Assembly (NCBI GenBank): GCA_020634315.1
Contig: JACKBV010000016.1
Span: 30,122-94,121, forward strand
DNA from: Ardenticatenaceae bacterium
Lineage (GTDB): Bacteria; Chloroflexota; Anaerolineae; Promineifilales; Promineifilaceae
DNA length: 64,000 nucleotides
Reading direction: 5' to 3'
Shown here: positions 29,421 through 39,024 of the stretch, in pieces
Layout: each line of letters starts with the position of its first letter
Numbering within the stretch: the first letter of the stretch is position 1
The notes under the pieces: generated by a model
What the model was told of the DNA's origin: nothing
What the model saw: only the letters and a program-made list of their open reading frames with translations
Database searches by the model: none
Made by a program: the position numbers and the translations under genes

Positions 29421-32400
29421 ATCGCCAGCGAAAAGTCTGATTCGCCTTCGCTAATGACAGGCGGTTGTGGGGAAACGGCCGTTTCCATTTCCGCCACCAG
29501 CACATCCTCATCAGGCTCAGACATCTGCTCCAACCAGGCCAATGTCTCTTCCGGGTCTTCTGGAATCTGGCTGAGATCAATATCATCATCAACGGCTGGC
29601 GCAGAAGTCGGCACCGAGTCAGGCGCTTTCGTCAACTGATTCTCAACCCAATCCAAGGCAGCAAACAAATCGGAGGCGGCAGGGTCTGTAACGGGTTTTG
29701 TCTCCGCCAACAAAGTATCCAACGAAGGAGTGCTGGTTGCCGCTAACATTTCCAGCCAATCCAAATCAGCAGCTATTTCATCAACTGGCTCTAATTCGGG
29801 TTGTGGCTCCGGTTCTGCGGGAAGCGCTGGAGGCTCTGGAACGGCAGGTTCGGCCGTTTCCTCTTCGGCGGCGGTAAAATCATCAACCACGCCCTGGTCA
29901 GCCATCAAATCGGCCAGCCAGCTTTCCACACTTTCATCCGGTTCTGCTGCGGGTTCTGCATCCTCATCTGCAAATTCTGCCACAGATGCAGGTTTTGTTA
30001 ATTCAGGTGGGACAACCGTCTCTGGCAAAGCGCGATCCGCAACGGTAGGCAACGCTTCTATCGGCGTGCTTTGTTCGGAAGCAAGCTGTTCCAGCCAGGC
30101 CATCGGATCGTCCACTTCTTCGACGGCGGGGGCGGGCGTCGGTATCTCTTCCACAGCGGCAACTTCTTCCTCAACGACCTCTGCCACCTCCACAGGAGCC
30201 GCAGCGCCTGTTTCCGTAGACAAGTCGAGGGTAACGCCCTGTTCCGCCGCTAATTGCTCGATCCAGGCCATCGTGTCGTCTAATTCGTCGGGCACATCGG
30301 TTGGTTCGCCTACGTCACGCGGGAACATGGCATCTTCAGGAAAGACGATACCACTGTCCAATTCAGGCTCGGCGGCAAAGGTTGTCTCTTCCGGTTCCTC
30401 GTCAATTTCGGCCGCCATGGTCTCTAACCAGGCCATCGCGTCCGCCGGTTCGTCTTCGTCCACTTCGTCCAGGGGCATAGAAACGGCCGTTTCCGCCTCA
30501 TCTAGCGCCACATCTTCATCAGAAGCACCCAAGCTGTCCAACCAGGCCATGACATCCTCGCCTTCATCAGCGGGCAAGTCAGGCTCAACAAAGTCAGCCA
30601 TTTCCGGTTCAGCTTCCACTTCTTCGAGTGGTTCTGCGGCAAGCTCTGGCGCTTCCTGTGCCAAATCATCCAGCCAATCGAGTGCGCCAGTTTCGCCATC
30701 TGCCTCTGCTTCCATGTCCAGTTCTGGCAGAGCAAAGTCAGCCATTTCTGGTTCAGCTTCCACTTCTTCAAATGGTTCTGCAAACAATTCTGGCTCTTCT
30801 TGTGCCAAATCACCCAGCCAATCAAGTGCGCCGGTTTCGCCATCTGCCTCTGCTTCCATGTCCAGTTCTGGCAGAGCAAAGTCAGCCATTTCCGGCTCAG
30901 CTTCCACTTCTTCAAATGGTTCTGCGGTGAGTTCTGGCTCTTCTTGCGCCAAATCACCCAGCCAATCGAGTGCGCCGGTTTCGCCATCTGCCTCTGCTTC
31001 CAAGTCCAGTTCTGGCAGGGCAAAGTCAACCATTTCTAGTTCAGCTTCTGCTTCTTCGAGTGGTTCTGCGGCAAGCTCTGGCTCTTCTTGTGCCAGGTCT
31101 TCCAGCCAATCAAAAGTGGCTGTGTCGTCATCAAAAGCGACAGGAGCAACGGCCGTTTCCTCGAATTCCGCCAGTTCATCAACGGCCGTTTCCTCGACTT
31201 CATCACTAATCACTTCGGTGAGCCAGTCGCTCTCTCCTGGCAATTCTGCCTCAGGAGCGAACAAATCTGGCTCTTCCTGCTCGAAATCGTCTAGCCAATC
31301 CACCGTTTCCGCTTCAGCAGCCATTTCTGCCGGTTCTGCGGCTTCGGCCAGCAAATCATCCAGCGTGAACTCTTCCATCTCCAGATCGGGCAGTTCAATT
31401 TCCCCATCCAGAGCCAGATCATCCAACCAATCGGATACGGCCGTATCCTCCTCGCCCACAGAAATATCCAGGTCGGACAGCAGCGCGACGCGTTCAAATT
31501 CTGTCTCCGCAGCGGGTTCTGTTTCCGCTTCCGCGGCTTCCGGCCACGCCTCTACCGTATCATCGGCAAACATATCATCCAAGAGTGGTGCCGATTCCAT
31601 GACAAGCTCGGCTTCGGCCTCTTCCTCTTCTGTTTCACGCGCCAAATCATCAAGCCAGCTCTCAACATCCTCGTCATCTGCTGCGCCGCCGAAGAAATCG
31701 TCCAGCGCCAACATATCTGTTTCCGCCGCCGGTTCCACCTCAGCCGCGTAACGCGTTTCCAAATCAGATTCCGTCTCGTCAACAGACACGAGATCATCCA
31801 GCCAATCCTGCACCGTTTCGTCTTGCTCGGCGGCTGGCTCTTCTTCAGCAAAAGCAAATAGTCCTGCATCGGCTGCCACAACCGGCATTGCCAATTCGTC
31901 TTCTGCCTCTGCCGTCATATCGTCCAACCAGGCAATTGCCTCATCGGTTTCATCTTCGGCGGCGGCAAAAGCAGGCATCGCTTCTGAATCAAGCGCAACA
32001 TCTTCTGTGTCTAAGTCCATCAACCAGGACATGGCATCGTCATCTGCGCCATCCAGATCGATTTCTTCGTCCATGGCGGCGACTTCGGCCAGGTCCATCA
32101 CGGTCTCGGCTTCGGGAAGCTCTTCCTCGCCTAAATCGTCGAGCCAGGAAATGGCGTCATCGGTCGCGGGAACGGCCGTTTCCGGCACCGTCTCATCTTC
32201 AAGAACCACATCATCCAAGAAATCAGGCGCAGGCACATCTTCGGCTTCAAGGCTTAGCTCCTCCAGCCACATCAGACTAGAGTCATCCAACATCTCATCG
32301 TCGGCATCCAGCCCCGCCAATATCTCGTCGGCCTCATCGGGAACGGCATCCATATCGGGTGTATCGGCAGCATCGCCATCCAACCAATCCAACAACTCTG

Positions 32401-35125
32401 TCACAGCCGCAGTGGGTTGTTCAACCAATGTTTGCGTACCGAGCAAATCCGTCAGCCCACTTTCCTCTATCTCAGATTCTGTCGCAGCATGATCCGTGGA
32501 CAAATCATCGAGCCAATCAGGCAAACCCGCCGCTTCCGCTTCCGGCGCAGCCAGGTCAGACGCAAACAAATCGTCCATAGGCGGTGATTGGTCAGTCAAA
32601 TCGGCCAACCAATCAAGGGCATCCTCTTGTTCATCTGGCTCTTGTGCCGCATCGTCTTCTGGAATTTCTAAATCCTTGTCTTTTTTATCCATATCGCCAG
32701 TCACTGCAGCCTCCATATCCCCGGTATCGCTAAACGCCGTGTTTTGTAACCAATCCAATAAGCCCGAACTACGTTCGATTACCGGTGGCGCTTCTTCCGG
32801 TTCAGGTTCTTCGGCAGCGAAATCAGTCTCAAAAATAGGTTCGTCCGCCGCTTCCTCGTCCACCCAATCTGGCATCATAAAATCGTCTGACGGGCTTTCC
32901 ATCTCGCCAGCCAACTGCGCTTCGAGACTTTCATAGGTGTCGCCAGTCATCCAATCTGATAAATCATCTTCCTCTGTGGCAAATCCATCTGTAGATGCTA
33001 ATTCCGGACGGCTGGATAACAGCGACAAATCCAGTTCACCTGAATCAGCCAGTTCCATATCGTCATCTGCGAACAGATCAACGGCCGTTTCCTCTTCCTC
33101 ATCATCCATAAACGACCCAAAATCACCAAACAAATCATCTACCAGAGTATCATCATCTGGCTCATCAGGAGCCATCACATCTTCCAATTCAGACTCGCCA
33201 CTCAACAACCAGGTAGGAACACTCTCTCCGTCTGATTCATCTGCTAACAGACCGGTCGCCAACTCTGGCGCATCCAACAGCTCTTCCAGGTCAACACCTG
33301 ATGGCAATTCTTCGTCCTGCACCTCTAATGCAGCATCACTTGCCACCTCATCACTCAACCAGTCTGCCAAACCGCCACCCCACTCTATCTCATCATCTTC
33401 GACATCCATTTTGGGGGCAGCCGGGGGATTGGCCGCAGCTTGTAAAGGAGCCGTCATCAACCAATCAGGGATGGCATCAGGAGACCAGGCAGCACCTGGT
33501 TCTTGCCCTTGCTCCGGTTCTGGCTCAGCAAACGCTGCTTCTAGCTCATCTTCTTCATCATCATCTTCAGCAGAAAAAGCAGCCAGATCGTTGCCCAATG
33601 CAGCAAATTCCATCGAATTCAAGTACATTGGCTCCAGGTCTGTATCTGTTTCTGCCAGCCAATCCATCTCATCGGCAGCGGCAGATGAATCTGCTGCCGA
33701 ACTGGCAACATCCTCTGGTTCTTTAAACCAATCCGACTCAACAGGTCTTGCCGCGCTGAGTTCATCGGTTTGCTGGACGGGATCGGTAAACCAATCGGTG
33801 TGTCCGGTGCTGACACCAGAATCATCAGGCTCGTCTGCCTCTTCATCAGCCAGGTCGGCTAGCCAATCGGCCGTATCTGCCGGGTTGAGATGAATGGGTT
33901 CATACTCCGCATCACTGCTGCCTGCAAGCCAATCGGGGACACCGTCCTCTTCCGTATCGGCATCAAGCCAATTAGCCATCCCCGCGACAATTCCACTTGG
34001 CGTGCTAATGGGTTCGCCAGCTTCATCAACGACGACATCGCCGTCTTGCTCTGACATAGCCATGTCTTGCAGCCAATCGACGCCTTCGTCTTCATAGGAT
34101 GTTTGCGTCGCCGAAGATATTGTTTCTTCGCCAAACCAATCAGACTCAAGCAGCCCACTGCTGGTAGACGATTCTGCCCATTCCGCTTCTGAGATTTCCT
34201 GGTCTGTTTCCTCAAGCTCGTCTGTGCCTGTGCCCAGGTCTTGCAACCAGGAATATTCGCCGCCTTCAAGGACGGTGTCGGCCTCGTCTAGCCAATCCAC
34301 CTTGCCCTTGCCGTTTTGTGCAACGGAGACTGTTTCATCGAAATACTCGATGGTCATGGTTTCTGGTAAGTCAGGCGCACCAACCAGTGTAAAAGCACGG
34401 AAAACGGCCGTTTCCGGGTCATAATCAGCCTGATTCACCAACGTTAAATCTTGCAAACGCTGCAAATAAGTCTGTGCCTCATCAATGCGACCAGTCAGCA
34501 GCCAGATTTCCGCCAAAATCGCATTCACCTGAACACAATTCGGCAGCTTATCCAACACCTGCAAGCAGACATTTACCGCATCCATGCGCTGCCCGTCGCG
34601 CCACAACGCTTCGGCCAACAACACCTTCAAGTCAATGCGGTCGGCTCGTTCTTGCAAAATTTTGCGTAATTCTGTAACAGCTAACTGATAGAGTTCCCCC
34701 CGGAAATACAACCAGGCCAACGACGCACCCGTCAATGACAATTTTTGTGGGCGTTGCCCATGGTGCGCCCGGTAAAGTTCCAGCAGCTCTTCCTGGATGG
34801 CCGCATTATGCGGCTCCACTTCATAGGCACGTTCCATGTGCCAGACGGCCTGTTCCAGCTGCCCCTCATCACGGTTAATGAATGCCAACCCCACATGCGC
34901 AATAAAATCGCTGGGGTCTGCACTCAACACACGTTGAAATATATCACGGGCATCTTTGTACTGGCGTTGTTCCAACAGCGATTTTGCCAGTGCCCGATAG
35001 GTATCGATATGACGGGGGTGGGCTTGCAAAATATAGTGACAGTGTTGACTCGCTTCACTGTAACGGCCTTCCTCTATCAACTGGTTTATCTGATCAAGAT
35101 ATTCACGAAGGATAATTGTAGCCAC
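29384..35125 (-). CDS. Giant acidic TPR-repeat protein, N-terminal segment
   Basis: The GTG start at 35125 (GAGGG six bases before) opens 1913 codons. Residues 1-~235 are TPR repeats (for example EEGRYSEASQHCHYILQAHP and AKSLLEQRQYKDARDIFQRV). The rest is very rich in D and E, with repeats of the form DWLDDLA-x-E and LDWLGDLAQEEPEL, plus LPELDMEAEADGETGALDWL in four tandem copies near 30590-31110. No signal peptide is seen, so it is probably cytoplasmic, a scaffold or adaptor by inference. The frame fails at the run of four A's at 29431-29434, where one more base would restore it (FFAGDVPEDPD). Total intended length is about 2530 residues. Confidence 0.85.
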   Translation of the reverse strand: MATIILREYLDQINQLIEEGRYSEASQHCHYILQAHPRHIDTYRALAKSLLEQRQYKDARDIFQRVLSADPSDFIAHVGLAFINRDEGQLEQAVWHMERAYEVEPHNAAIQEELLELYRAHHGQRPQKLSLTGASLAWLYFRGELYQLAVTELRKILQERADRIDLKVLLAEALWRDGQRMDAVNVCLQVLDKLPNCVQVNAILAEIWLLTGRIDEAQTYLQRLQDLTLVNQADYDPETAVFRAFTLVGAPDLPETMTIEYFDETVSVAQNGKGKVDWLDEADTVLEGGEYSWLQDLGTGTDELEETDQEISEAEWAESSTSSGLLESDWFGEETISSATQTSYEDEGVDWLQDMAMSEQDGDVVVDEAGEPISTPSGIVAGMANWLDADTEEDGVPDWLAGSSDAEYEPIHLNPADTADWLADLADEEADEPDDSGVSTGHTDWFTDPVQQTDELSAARPVESDWFKEPEDVASSAADSSAAADEMDWLAETDTDLEPMYLNSMEFAALGNDLAAFSAEDDDEEDELEAAFAEPEPEQGQEPGAAWSPDAIPDWLMTAPLQAAANPPAAPKMDVEDDEIEWGGGLADWLSDEVASDAALEVQDEELPSGVDLEELLDAPELATGLLADESDGESVPTWLLSGESELEDVMAPDEPDDDTLVDDLFGDFGSFMDDEEEETAVDLFADDDMELADSGELDLSLLSSRPELASTDGFATEEDDLSDWMTGDTYESLEAQLAGEMESPSDDFMMPDWVDEEAADEPIFETDFAAEEPEPEEAPPVIERSSGLLDWLQNTAFSDTGDMEAAVTGDMDKKDKDLEIPEDDAAQEPDEQEDALDWLADLTDQSPPMDDLFASDLAAPEAEAAGLPDWLDDLSTDHAATESEIEESGLTDLLGTQTLVEQPTAAVTELLDWLDGDAADTPDMDAVPDEADEILAGLDADDEMLDDSSLMWLEELSLEAEDVPAPDFLDDVVLEDETVPETAVPATDDAISWLDDLGEEELPEAETVMDLAEVAAMDEEIDLDGADDDAMSWLMDLDTEDVALDSEAMPAFAAAEDETDEAIAWLDDMTAEAEDELAMPVVAADAGLFAFAEEEPAAEQDETVQDWLDDLVSVDETESDLETRYAAEVEPAAETDMLALDDFFGGAADDEDVESWLDDLARETEEEEAEAELVMESAPLLDDMFADDTVEAWPEAAEAETEPAAETEFERVALLSDLDISVGEEDTAVSDWLDDLALDGEIELPDLEMEEFTLDDLLAEAAEPAEMAAEAETVDWLDDFEQEEPDLFAPEAELPGESDWLTEVISDEVEETAVDELAEFEETAVAPVAFDDDTATFDWLEDLAQEEPELAAEPLEEAEAELEMVDFALPELDLEAEADGETGALDWLGDLAQEEPELTAEPFEEVEAEPEMADFALPELDMEAEADGETGALDWLGDLAQEEPELFAEPFEEVEAEPEMADFALPELDMEAEADGETGALDWLDDLAQEAPELAAEPLEEVEAEPEMADFVEPDLPADEGEDVMAWLDSLGASDEDVALDEAETAVSMPLDEVDEDEPADAMAWLETMAAEIDEEPEETTFAAEPELDSGIVFPEDAMFPRDVGEPTDVPDELDDTMAWIEQLAAEQGVTLDLSTETGAAAPVEVAEVVEEEVAAVEEIPTPAPAVEEVDDPMAWLEQLASEQSTPIEALPTVADRALPETVVPPELTKPASVAEFADEDAEPAAEPDESVESWLADLMADQGVVDDFTAAEEETAEPAVPEPPALPAEPEPQPELEPVDEIAADLDWLEMLAATSTPSLDTLLAETKPVTDPAASDLFAALDWVENQLTKAPDSVPTSAPAVDDDIDLSQIPEDPEETLAWLEQMSEPDEDVLVAEMETAVSPQPPVISEGESDFSLAMCPKTRTRLLPG
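30590..31110 (-). repeat. Four ~130-bp tandem repeats inside the TPR gene
   Basis: Four successive units encode LDWLxDLAQEEPELxAEPxE, EVEAEPEMADFALPELD and MEAEADGETGA with few changes. This is a second, independent internal amplification in the same gene. Confidence 0.8.
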
Positions 35126-35154
35126 ACGAATCCCTCTGGCTTAAAACATAAGCG

Positions 35155-35212
35155 GTAAAATGTAACTGCATGCGACCTTACATTTTACGAGCAAACCTTT
35201 ATTTATTGTCAA
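35155..35212 (-). promoter_or_regulatory. Promoter and inverted-repeat operator of the giant TPR gene
   Basis: On the minus strand TTGACA (35207-35212) and TAAAAT (35182-35187) are 19 bases apart. A perfect 11-bp inverted repeat, GTAAAATGTAA (35155-35165) and TTACATTTTAC (35178-35188), overlaps the -10 box and likely start point. It could be an operator for a dimeric repressor or a 5' hairpin. Confidence 0.5.
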
Positions 35213-35243
35213 CTTACTAAAGCGATATTATGCAAAGTTTCCA

Positions 35244-36281
35244 CTAATAAATCAAGTGTCGCTGCCGCAGCTGCCGTAGTATATCAGTCACATCATGCTC
35301 TGGGGTGGGCATGGGACCGAGCGGATCATGAATCTCATCCCGCCCTAACAGGGCATAAATTGTATTCAATATGCCATATGTTAAGGCGGTTTGCTGATAG
35401 CCGCCCTCCAAGACAAAGAGGATACGGCCGTTGCACAAATCTTGCGCCATCTGCATCAAAAGCTGCGTCACACGTGCATAGCCGGTTAAACTCAACCCTT
35501 CAGCCGCCAACGGGTCTTGCCAATGCGCATCAAACCCCGCCGACACCACAATCAGTTCGGGGCGAAACGCCGTCGCCTTCGGCCACACCAATTCCTGAAA
35601 AATCTGCGTGTACCCGGTATCACCCACATGCGGCGGCAATGGCACATTCAACGTATACCCATGCCCATTCCCTTCCCCCATCTCATGAGACGAGCCGATG
35701 CCCGGATAAAAATAATAGGGCGCAAACATGTGGACAGAGGCAAAGAAGACGGTGTTGTCTTCGTAAAAGATATGTTGGGTTCCGTTGCCATGGTGAACGT
35801 CAAAATCAATGACCAGAACACGCTTCAAGCCATAAACGGTCTGCGCGTGCCGCGCGGCAATCGCCACATTGTTGAAAAGGCAGAAACCACCAGCACGATC
35901 CGCTTCGGCATGATGACCAGGAGGACGCACCAAAACAATCCCGTTTTGCACAGCGCCGGCCATCATCGCATCCACGGCGGCAATCGTCCCGCCTGCTGCC
36001 AGCCGCGCCAATTGGTAGCTTTCCGGTGTTACGTATGTATCACCATGATCCAACACACCACCGCCACGATGCGCCACTTCCCGAACTTTGTCGATATACT
36101 CTGCGGTATGCACACGTGCCAACTGTTCTAACGTTGCCGTTTGGGGGTTAACGGCCGTTAACGCAGGCAAAACCCCAAATTGCTCCAACGTCGGCAGCAG
36201 CTGCGCCAAACGTTGATGATTTTCCGGGTGATTTCGCCGCGTGTGCGCCAATGCTGGCGCATAAACAAACGCAGTACTCAT
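35244..36281 (-). CDS. Histone deacetylase-family protein (acetoin-utilisation AcuC-like)
   Basis: Zinc-dependent deacetylase of the arginase/deacetylase fold, 345 residues. The tandem active-site histidines are in RPPGHHAEADRAGGFC and the zinc ligands in VIDFDVHHGNGTQ and the later SAGFDAHWQDPLA. A GG-rich end LEGGYQ is also typical. Bacterial members remove acetyl groups from proteins, polyamines or small molecules; the target is unknown. A TATAAT (minus strand, 36322-36327) and a GAGG site precede the ATG. Confidence 0.92.
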   Translation of the reverse strand: MSTAFVYAPALAHTRRNHPENHQRLAQLLPTLEQFGVLPALTAVNPQTATLEQLARVHTAEYIDKVREVAHRGGGVLDHGDTYVTPESYQLARLAAGGTIAAVDAMMAGAVQNGIVLVRPPGHHAEADRAGGFCLFNNVAIAARHAQTVYGLKRVLVIDFDVHHGNGTQHIFYEDNTVFFASVHMFAPYYFYPGIGSSHEMGEGNGHGYTLNVPLPPHVGDTGYTQIFQELVWPKATAFRPELIVVSAGFDAHWQDPLAAEGLSLTGYARVTQLLMQMAQDLCNGRILFVLEGGYQQTALTYGILNTIYALLGRDEIHDPLGPMPTPEHDVTDILRQLRQRHLIY

Positions 36282-36334
36282 GCAGTTCGCCTCATGTCAA
36301 GATTCAACATAACTAGCTTACATTATAACACACC

Positions 36335-36370
36335 GAAAACAAACAGGGATGCAGCCACGCTGCACCCCTG
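36335..36370 (-). terminator. Intrinsic terminator of the minus-strand pyrophosphatase gene
   Basis: CAGGGATGCAG (36344-36354) and CTGCACCCCTG (36360-36370) pair with one mismatch. On the minus strand the hairpin is followed by TTTGTTTTC. It ends the hppA transcript before the deacetylase gene. Confidence 0.8.
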
Positions 36371-36404
36371 AGCCTTCTCATATTCTACTGCCTTCATCCG
36401 TAAT

Positions 36405-36445
36405 CCATTTACCAGTCACGGTTCACGGCTCACGGTTTACGGTCA
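36405..36445 (-). repeat. 7-nt repeat array after the hppA stop codon
   Basis: Immediately after the TAA the minus strand reads TGACCGT, AAACCGT, GAGCCGT, GAACCGT, GACTGGT. It is a diverged heptamer array with TAA or TGA in most units. Same setting as the arrays after rplX, rplV and the helicase-associated gene. Confidence 0.65.
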
Positions 36446-38749
36446 TTAACCGCCAAACAACATACTGAGCAAACCATGCCCATTCCCTAAAGACGTCACC
36501 AACCCGGCAAAAACCACCGACGCCATAGACATCAACTTAATCAAAATATTGAGTGATGGGCCAGACGTATCCTTAAACGGATCACCAACTGTATCGCCAA
36601 CAATCGCGCCTTTATGAGCATCGGAACCTTTACCACCATGATGCCCTTCCTCAATATATTTCTTGGCATTGTCCCAGGCACCGCCAGAATTAGCCATCAT
36701 AATCGCCAGGGCAAAACCGGCCGTCAAGGTGCCACCCAGCAAACCCAACACACCGGCAACACCAAAGATAACGCCAACCACCACCGGCACCAAAATTGCC
36801 AATCCTGAGGGGGCAATCATTTCCCGTTGTGCCGACAATGTGCTGATTTCTACACAACGTGCGTAATCAGGGCGAGAGGTTCCTTGCAAAATGCCAGGGT
36901 CTTCGCGGAACTGGCGGCGTACTTCTTCCACCATACCACCCGCAGCACGTCCCACCGCACGCATGGTCATCGCGGAGAAATAAAAGGCGGTTGCCGCACC
37001 AATGAAAATGCCTATCAACACGGCCGGGTTCAACATGGTGACGTTGTAATGGGTCATAAAATCTTGCATGGTCCATTCGGCAATGGAACGGCCGTCTATC
37101 AACGGCAAATTCCCGCCCCCATGCAGCGTCAACGACAAACGAATCTCTTCCAGGTAAGCGGCCAACAGCGCCAACGACGTCAACGCCGCCGAGCCAATGG
37201 CAAACCCCTTACCCATTGCCGCCGTCGTATTCCCGACCGCATCCAACTGATCCGTCCGTTCGCGCACGCGCGGGTCCAAACCAGCCATTTCCGCATTACC
37301 ACCCGCATTATCAGCAATTGGGCCATAAGCATCCGTCGCCAGCGTAAAGCCCAACGTCGACAGCATCGCCACGGCAGCAATGCCCACGCCATACAACCCC
37401 ATCGAGATATTCGCCACACCGCCCATCACATAAAAGCTGATAGAAATGCCGGTCACAATCGCCACAACCGGAATACCGGCCGATTCCATGCCCACAGCCA
37501 ACCCTTCAATCAACAGCGTCGCCGTGCTGTTGCTTGATTGCAAGGCAATCTCGCGGGTCGGTTTATAAGCATGCGACGTGTAATATTCCGTCGCCTTTCC
37601 CACAACAATACCGACAACCAGACCAACCAAAATTGAAACCCATACGGCCCAGGCGTTTGGCAAATCTAAAATGAACAACACCGGCAGCGACAAGACAGCA
37701 ATACCAAGGGAACTGCCATACAAACCACGGCTGAGAGCATTGATCAACTGCGATTGGCTCGCTCCCTCTTCCGTGCGCACCAAATACACACCCATAATCG
37801 AGAGAACAACACCAATGGCCGCCAACACCATCGGCGCAGAAATGTAACGAAGCTGCAAACTCATGACTGCCTCTACGTCGCTGGCATCGACACCCAAGGC
37901 CGATGCCCCAACAACGACAGCAGCCACGCCAAGCGCAGCAGTCGCCAAAATCGAACCGGCATACGATTCGTACAAGTCCGCACCCATACCGGCCACATCA
38001 CCAACATTATCACCAACGTTATCGGCAATCGTTGCCGGGTTGCGTGGATCATCTTCGGGAATACCGGCTTCCACCTTCCCGACCAGGTCAGCGCCCACAT
38101 CAGCCGCTTTGGTGTAGATGCCACCACCAACACGCGCAAACAATGCCTGTGTTGAGGCACCCATGCCAAAGCTCAACATCGTTGCGGTAATCTGTGGCAG
38201 CGGGTTGATCGCCTCCCGAATGAAATCGGCTGGCGCAAAAAAGTAAAGGATGAGGAACCAGGCAGATATATCTAGCAGGGCAAAGCCAACAACGACCAAA
38301 CCCATAACTGCACCGGCACGCAATGCGACCTTTAAGCCACCATCCAGACTATGGCTGGCTGCATGAGCGGCTCGCGCCGATGCGTTTGTCGCCGTTTTCA
38401 TGCCAAAGAAGCCACATAGTGCAGAAAAGAAGCCGCCGGTCAGGAAGGCAACAGGCACAATTGGATTTTGCAAACCCAAAAATGACATAATCAAAAATAC
38501 AACAAACAATGCCGCAAAAACGATACCAACAACACGATATTGACGGCTCAAATAAGCCATCGCGCCCTCGCGGACAGCTTGAGCAATCTCGATCATGTTG
38601 GCATTGCCTTCACTCTCTTTCATGACCTGACGATAAAAATACAAGGCGTAGCCCAATGCCAAAACGGCACCGATTGGGGCTAACCACCAGATTAATGGCA
38701 GAGCCGGACGTACCAGATCAGACTCTTGCGCTAAAAAGATCGTCTCCAT
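36446..38749 (-). CDS. hppA: Membrane-bound ion-pumping pyrophosphatase, K+-dependent type
   Basis: Couples pyrophosphate hydrolysis to ion transport across the membrane. The 767-residue multi-helix protein has the substrate motifs DVGADLVGKVEAGIPEDDPR and DNVGDVAGMGADLYESYAG, and a C-terminal GDTVGDPFKDTSGP. The motif GNTTAAMGKG, with alanine where K+-independent enzymes carry lysine, marks the K+-dependent class. The glutamate in DLYESY is at the position tied to Na+ transport in studied enzymes, so Na+ pumping is plausible but not proven. It has a structured leader and a second, different pyrophosphatase gene nearby. Confidence 0.95.
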   Translation of the reverse strand: METIFLAQESDLVRPALPLIWWLAPIGAVLALGYALYFYRQVMKESEGNANMIEIAQAVREGAMAYLSRQYRVVGIVFAALFVVFLIMSFLGLQNPIVPVAFLTGGFFSALCGFFGMKTATNASARAAHAASHSLDGGLKVALRAGAVMGLVVVGFALLDISAWFLILYFFAPADFIREAINPLPQITATMLSFGMGASTQALFARVGGGIYTKAADVGADLVGKVEAGIPEDDPRNPATIADNVGDNVGDVAGMGADLYESYAGSILATAALGVAAVVVGASALGVDASDVEAVMSLQLRYISAPMVLAAIGVVLSIMGVYLVRTEEGASQSQLINALSRGLYGSSLGIAVLSLPVLFILDLPNAWAVWVSILVGLVVGIVVGKATEYYTSHAYKPTREIALQSSNSTATLLIEGLAVGMESAGIPVVAIVTGISISFYVMGGVANISMGLYGVGIAAVAMLSTLGFTLATDAYGPIADNAGGNAEMAGLDPRVRERTDQLDAVGNTTAAMGKGFAIGSAALTSLALLAAYLEEIRLSLTLHGGGNLPLIDGRSIAEWTMQDFMTHYNVTMLNPAVLIGIFIGAATAFYFSAMTMRAVGRAAGGMVEEVRRQFREDPGILQGTSRPDYARCVEISTLSAQREMIAPSGLAILVPVVVGVIFGVAGVLGLLGGTLTAGFALAIMMANSGGAWDNAKKYIEEGHHGGKGSDAHKGAIVGDTVGDPFKDTSGPSLNILIKLMSMASVVFAGLVTSLGNGHGLLSMLFGG

Positions 38750-38805
38750 AGAAATAACCTTTGCCTCCTGCGCGCGAAATGTATTCTTTACATTGTGATA
38801 GGGAA

Positions 38806-38912
38806 ATAAAAAAAGCAGGAACTCATCCCGCTATGGTTTATAGGCGTAAAAAACTCCCCATTAAAAAGGGGGAGTTGGCGGCGATTGTAACGAAATGCAC
38901 AAGTCATGTCAA
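38806..38912 (-). promoter_or_regulatory. Promoter and tandem hairpin leader of the K+-dependent pyrophosphatase
   Basis: On the minus strand TTGACA (38907-38912), 17 bases, TACAAT (38884-38889) form a strong promoter with a start near 38877. The transcript would begin with hairpin AACTCCCC/GGGGAGTT (38852-38876) followed by six U's. A second hairpin, AGCGGGA/TCCTGCT (38814-38832), is followed by seven U's, then ~55 bases to the ATG. Both look like intrinsic terminators inside the 5' leader, suggesting attenuation. Confidence 0.6.
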
Positions 38913-38971
38913 ACCAACACTCAAAAATCATCATGAGTTGTTCAGGTTTTTATGCCAGATAGTAAACCTGT

Positions 38972-38977
38972 TATAAT
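38972..38977 (+). promoter_or_regulatory. -10 element for the 39025 gene
   Basis: An exact TATAAT stands 47 bases before the ATG. No good -35 box is visible at 16-18 bases, so the promoter is only half supported. It diverges from the pyrophosphatase promoter. Confidence 0.4.
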
Positions 38978-39024
38978 GTCTATATCTCTTTCGATATTTC
39001 AATTAAGGAGAGGATGAAAACATT

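Noticed and set aside
29730..31751. Long plus-strand open frame (673 codons) opposite the TPR gene
   Set aside because: It is the antisense of GA-rich codons for D and E and reads as serine-rich low-complexity sequence with no start signal. The minus-strand frame has TPR domains and repeats that make sense.
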